Shown: one piece after another, positions 62,491-64,000 of the stretch
Numbering within the stretch: position 1 is the first letter of the stretch
Layout of the letters: each line of letters begins with the position of its first letter
From: an uncultured Alistipes sp.
GTDB taxonomy: Bacteria; Bacteroidota; Bacteroidia; Bacteroidales; Rikenellaceae
Direction of reading: 5' to 3'
NCBI GenBank assembly: GCA_944326855.1
Contig: CALVFO010000001.1
Location: 60,082-124,081, forward strand
DNA: 64,000 nucleotides
The notes under the pieces: generated by a model
The model's input: the letters and a program-made list of their open reading frames with translations, nothing else
What the model was told of the DNA's origin: nothing
The model's database searches: none
Translations under genes and position numbers: made by a program

Positions 62491-63771
62491 ATGAAAACAA
62501 AAGCTGTAAGATTATATGGCAAGAACGACCTCCGGTTGGAGGAGTTCCAGTTGCCGCCCATTCAGGACGACGAAATTTTGGCTAAGGTGGTCTGCGACAG
62601 CATCTGCATGTCCTCCTACAAGGCCTCTCACGAAGCCGACGTCCACAAACGCGTTCCGCGCGACATCGCTTCCAATCCGGTGATCATCGGGCATGAGTTT
62701 TCCGGCGAACTGGTGGAAGTAGGTGCCAAATGGCAATCCCAATTCAAACCCGGATTCAAGTTTTCCATCCAGCCCGCCCTGAACTATGAAAAAGGACCTG
62801 TCGGCGTACTGAGTGCTCCGGGCTACTCCTATCGGTTTATCGGCGGAGACGCCACCTATGTGATCATCCCCAACGAGGTAATGGAACAGGGTTGCCTGCT
62901 GGAATACAAAGGCCGCGGATACTATCCCGGTGCACTGTCCGAACCGCTTTCATGCGTCATCGGCGCCATGCACGCCAACTACCACACCACCCCGGGCTCC
63001 TATGTTCACCAGATGGAGATCAAACAGGGCGGAAACATGGCCATTCTGGCCGGCGTGGGCCCCATGGGGCTGGCCGCCATCAATTATGCCATCCACCGCA
63101 CCGACCGCAAACCCAAACTGCTGATCGTCACCGATATCGATCAGACCCGTTTGGATCGTGCAGCCACACTGTACTCGCCCGAAGAAGCCGCCAAAAACGG
63201 TATTGAACTCCAATATATCAATACGGGGGCTTCGGCCGATCCCGTAGCCGATCTCCGTGCCCTTACGGGCGGTCGGGGGTACGACGACGTATTCGTGTTC
63301 GCTCCGGTGGCTCCGGTCGTTCAGCAAGCCGATGCCATTCTGGCTTTCGACGGCTGCCTGAACTTCTTCGCGGGCCCGGCCAAAACCGATTTTACGGCCC
63401 CGTTGAATTTTTACAACGTACACTACGCCTTCACGCACATCGTGGGCACCAGCGGCGGCAATACGGCCGACATGCAGGAAGCCATCCACATGATGGGCGA
63501 AGGGCTCGATCCGGCCGGTCTGGTCACCCACATCGGAGGCCTGAACGCCGTGATCGACACCACCCTGAACCTGCCCTCGATTCCGGGCGGCAAGAAATTG
63601 ATCTATACGCATATCGACATGCCGTTGACGCCGATTGCCGAATTTGCCGAACGGGGTAAAACCCATCCGGTTTTCCAGGCACTGGCTGAGATTTGCGACC
63701 GTCACAACGGACTCTGGAGTGTGGAAGCGGAAGAATATATGCTCGCCCATGCCGCCGAAATAAACGGCTAA
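62491..63771 (+). CDS. Zinc-dependent alcohol dehydrogenase (medium-chain, sorbitol-dehydrogenase-like)
   Basis: A 426-residue MDR-family dehydrogenase. VVCDSICMSSYKASHEAD near 37 replaces the usual CGTDxH catalytic zinc segment, followed by VIIGHEFSGELVEVGAKW near 66. The NAD-binding motif ILAGVGPMGLAAINYA is near 190. The protein is longer than typical sorbitol dehydrogenases (about 350). No structural-zinc cysteine cluster is visible. The frame opens at 62467 with GTG, but MKTKAVRLYGKNDL at 62491 is the family-like start. It is 109 bases after the aldolase/SDR gene and 124 before another aldolase gene, in the same orientation. It probably oxidises a sugar alcohol or sugar intermediate in this pathway. 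Confidence 0.83.
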   Translation: MKTKAVRLYGKNDLRLEEFQLPPIQDDEILAKVVCDSICMSSYKASHEADVHKRVPRDIASNPVIIGHEFSGELVEVGAKWQSQFKPGFKFSIQPALNYEKGPVGVLSAPGYSYRFIGGDATYVIIPNEVMEQGCLLEYKGRGYYPGALSEPLSCVIGAMHANYHTTPGSYVHQMEIKQGGNMAILAGVGPMGLAAINYAIHRTDRKPKLLIVTDIDQTRLDRAATLYSPEEAAKNGIELQYINTGASADPVADLRALTGGRGYDDVFVFAPVAPVVQQADAILAFDGCLNFFAGPAKTDFTAPLNFYNVHYAFTHIVGTSGGNTADMQEAIHMMGEGLDPAGLVTHIGGLNAVIDTTLNLPSIPGGKKLIYTHIDMPLTPIAEFAERGKTHPVFQALAEICDRHNGLWSVEAEEYMLAHAAEING

Positions 63772-63895
63772 GCAAACGAAGGGATGAAGGATCGGTGACC
63801 GTGATTTTGAAAAGAAACTATAATAACTGATTGAACCCAACAATAAATACAACCATCCGACCGTAAGGCGGATAAAAACTCAATCAAAAACAGTC

Positions 63896-64000
63896 ATGAA
63901 GCAACTAGACACGAAACTGATGCATCCCGCAGAGCAGATCAAAGTGATCATCGGGCGTATCTACCGCAGCGGGATGACCACCACCTCGGGCGGTAACGTC
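63896..64000 (+). CDS. Class II aldolase/adducin family protein, N-terminal part (cut by window edge)
   Basis: The first 35 residues of a protein beginning MKQLDTKLMHPAEQIKVIIG and containing MTTTSGGNV at residues 27-35, the TSGGNxS start of the class II aldolase/adducin fold. The rest lies beyond the window. It is a second aldolase next to the aldolase/SDR fusion, 124 bases after the zinc dehydrogenase. Substrate unknown. Confidence 0.7.
   Translation, partial: MKQLDTKLMHPAEQIKVIIGRIYRSGMTTTSGGNV

Noticed and set aside
1-64000. Search for tRNA or rRNA genes, CRISPR arrays, insertion sequences, prophage, toxin-antitoxin or restriction genes
   Set aside because: None was seen on reading both strands; the window is operon-dense housekeeping and sugar metabolism except for the vWA/kinase cluster.

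Overview
The window comes from the chromosome of a member of the Bacteroidetes, probably Bacteroidales with a fairly high GC content (Rikenellaceae-like is a guess). The evidence is a one-piece SecDF, a DAHP synthase fused to a C-terminal chorismate mutase, a Nudix/winged-helix regulator in front of xylose genes, a fused E1 alpha-beta ketoacid dehydrogenase, and repeated TAnnTTTG promoter elements with a TTG/TTTG-like box about 18-20 bases upstream. I see no rRNA, tRNA, CRISPR array, insertion sequence or prophage. Most of the window is ordinary, tightly packed chromosome.

Layout: 1-4326 is the end of a branched-chain amino acid operon (ilvD-ilvB-ilvN-ilvC, terminator). 4423-9306 is leftward: a DUF5672 protein, the diadenylate cyclase CdaA and SecDF. 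9384-13532 holds a YbdG-type mechanosensitive channel, a small DNA-binding protein (leftward) and dnaK. 13593-17732 is a leftward three-gene cluster: an apparently active kinase with WG repeats, a TerY-like vWA protein, and a second kinase-WG protein that has lost its catalytic residues. 17742-22017 is a leftward aromatic amino acid operon (pheA, aminotransferase, tyrA, DAHP synthase/chorismate mutase). It is preceded by an unannotated 26-codon leader peptide with the run FFGYYFYFYF and a terminator-like hairpin, so it is probably controlled by attenuation. rmuC is also leftward.

23697-29639 is rightward: rpe, an ABC-F ATPase, rlmB, an M20 deacetylase and argH. 29764-42924 carries sugar genes (GH3 beta-glucosidase, arabinose-isomerase-like protein, then Nudix regulator-xylB-xylA-xylE), interrupted by a three-gene envelope operon (thioredoxin-fold secreted protein, BamA-like porin, EptA-like phosphoethanolamine transferase). 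42952-47927 is leftward: a YgjP-type metallopeptidase, a GH43-like lipoprotein and a 1032-residue secreted glycosidase. A ferredoxin/ASKHA corrinoid-protein activator diverges from these. 49696-53538 is leftward: heparinase II/III-like lyase, KdsD and a GntR/HutC regulator. 53829-59109 encodes the 2-oxoacid dehydrogenase complex as E2-E3-E1. 59200 to the end is a sugar or polyol catabolic cluster: PHP hydrolase, aldolase/SDR fusion, zinc alcohol dehydrogenase and the start of a class II aldolase.

The two places most worth a second look are the vWA/kinase/pseudokinase WG-repeat cluster and the Phe/Tyr leader-peptide attenuator. All functions are read from sequence motifs and family knowledge; no database search was run.
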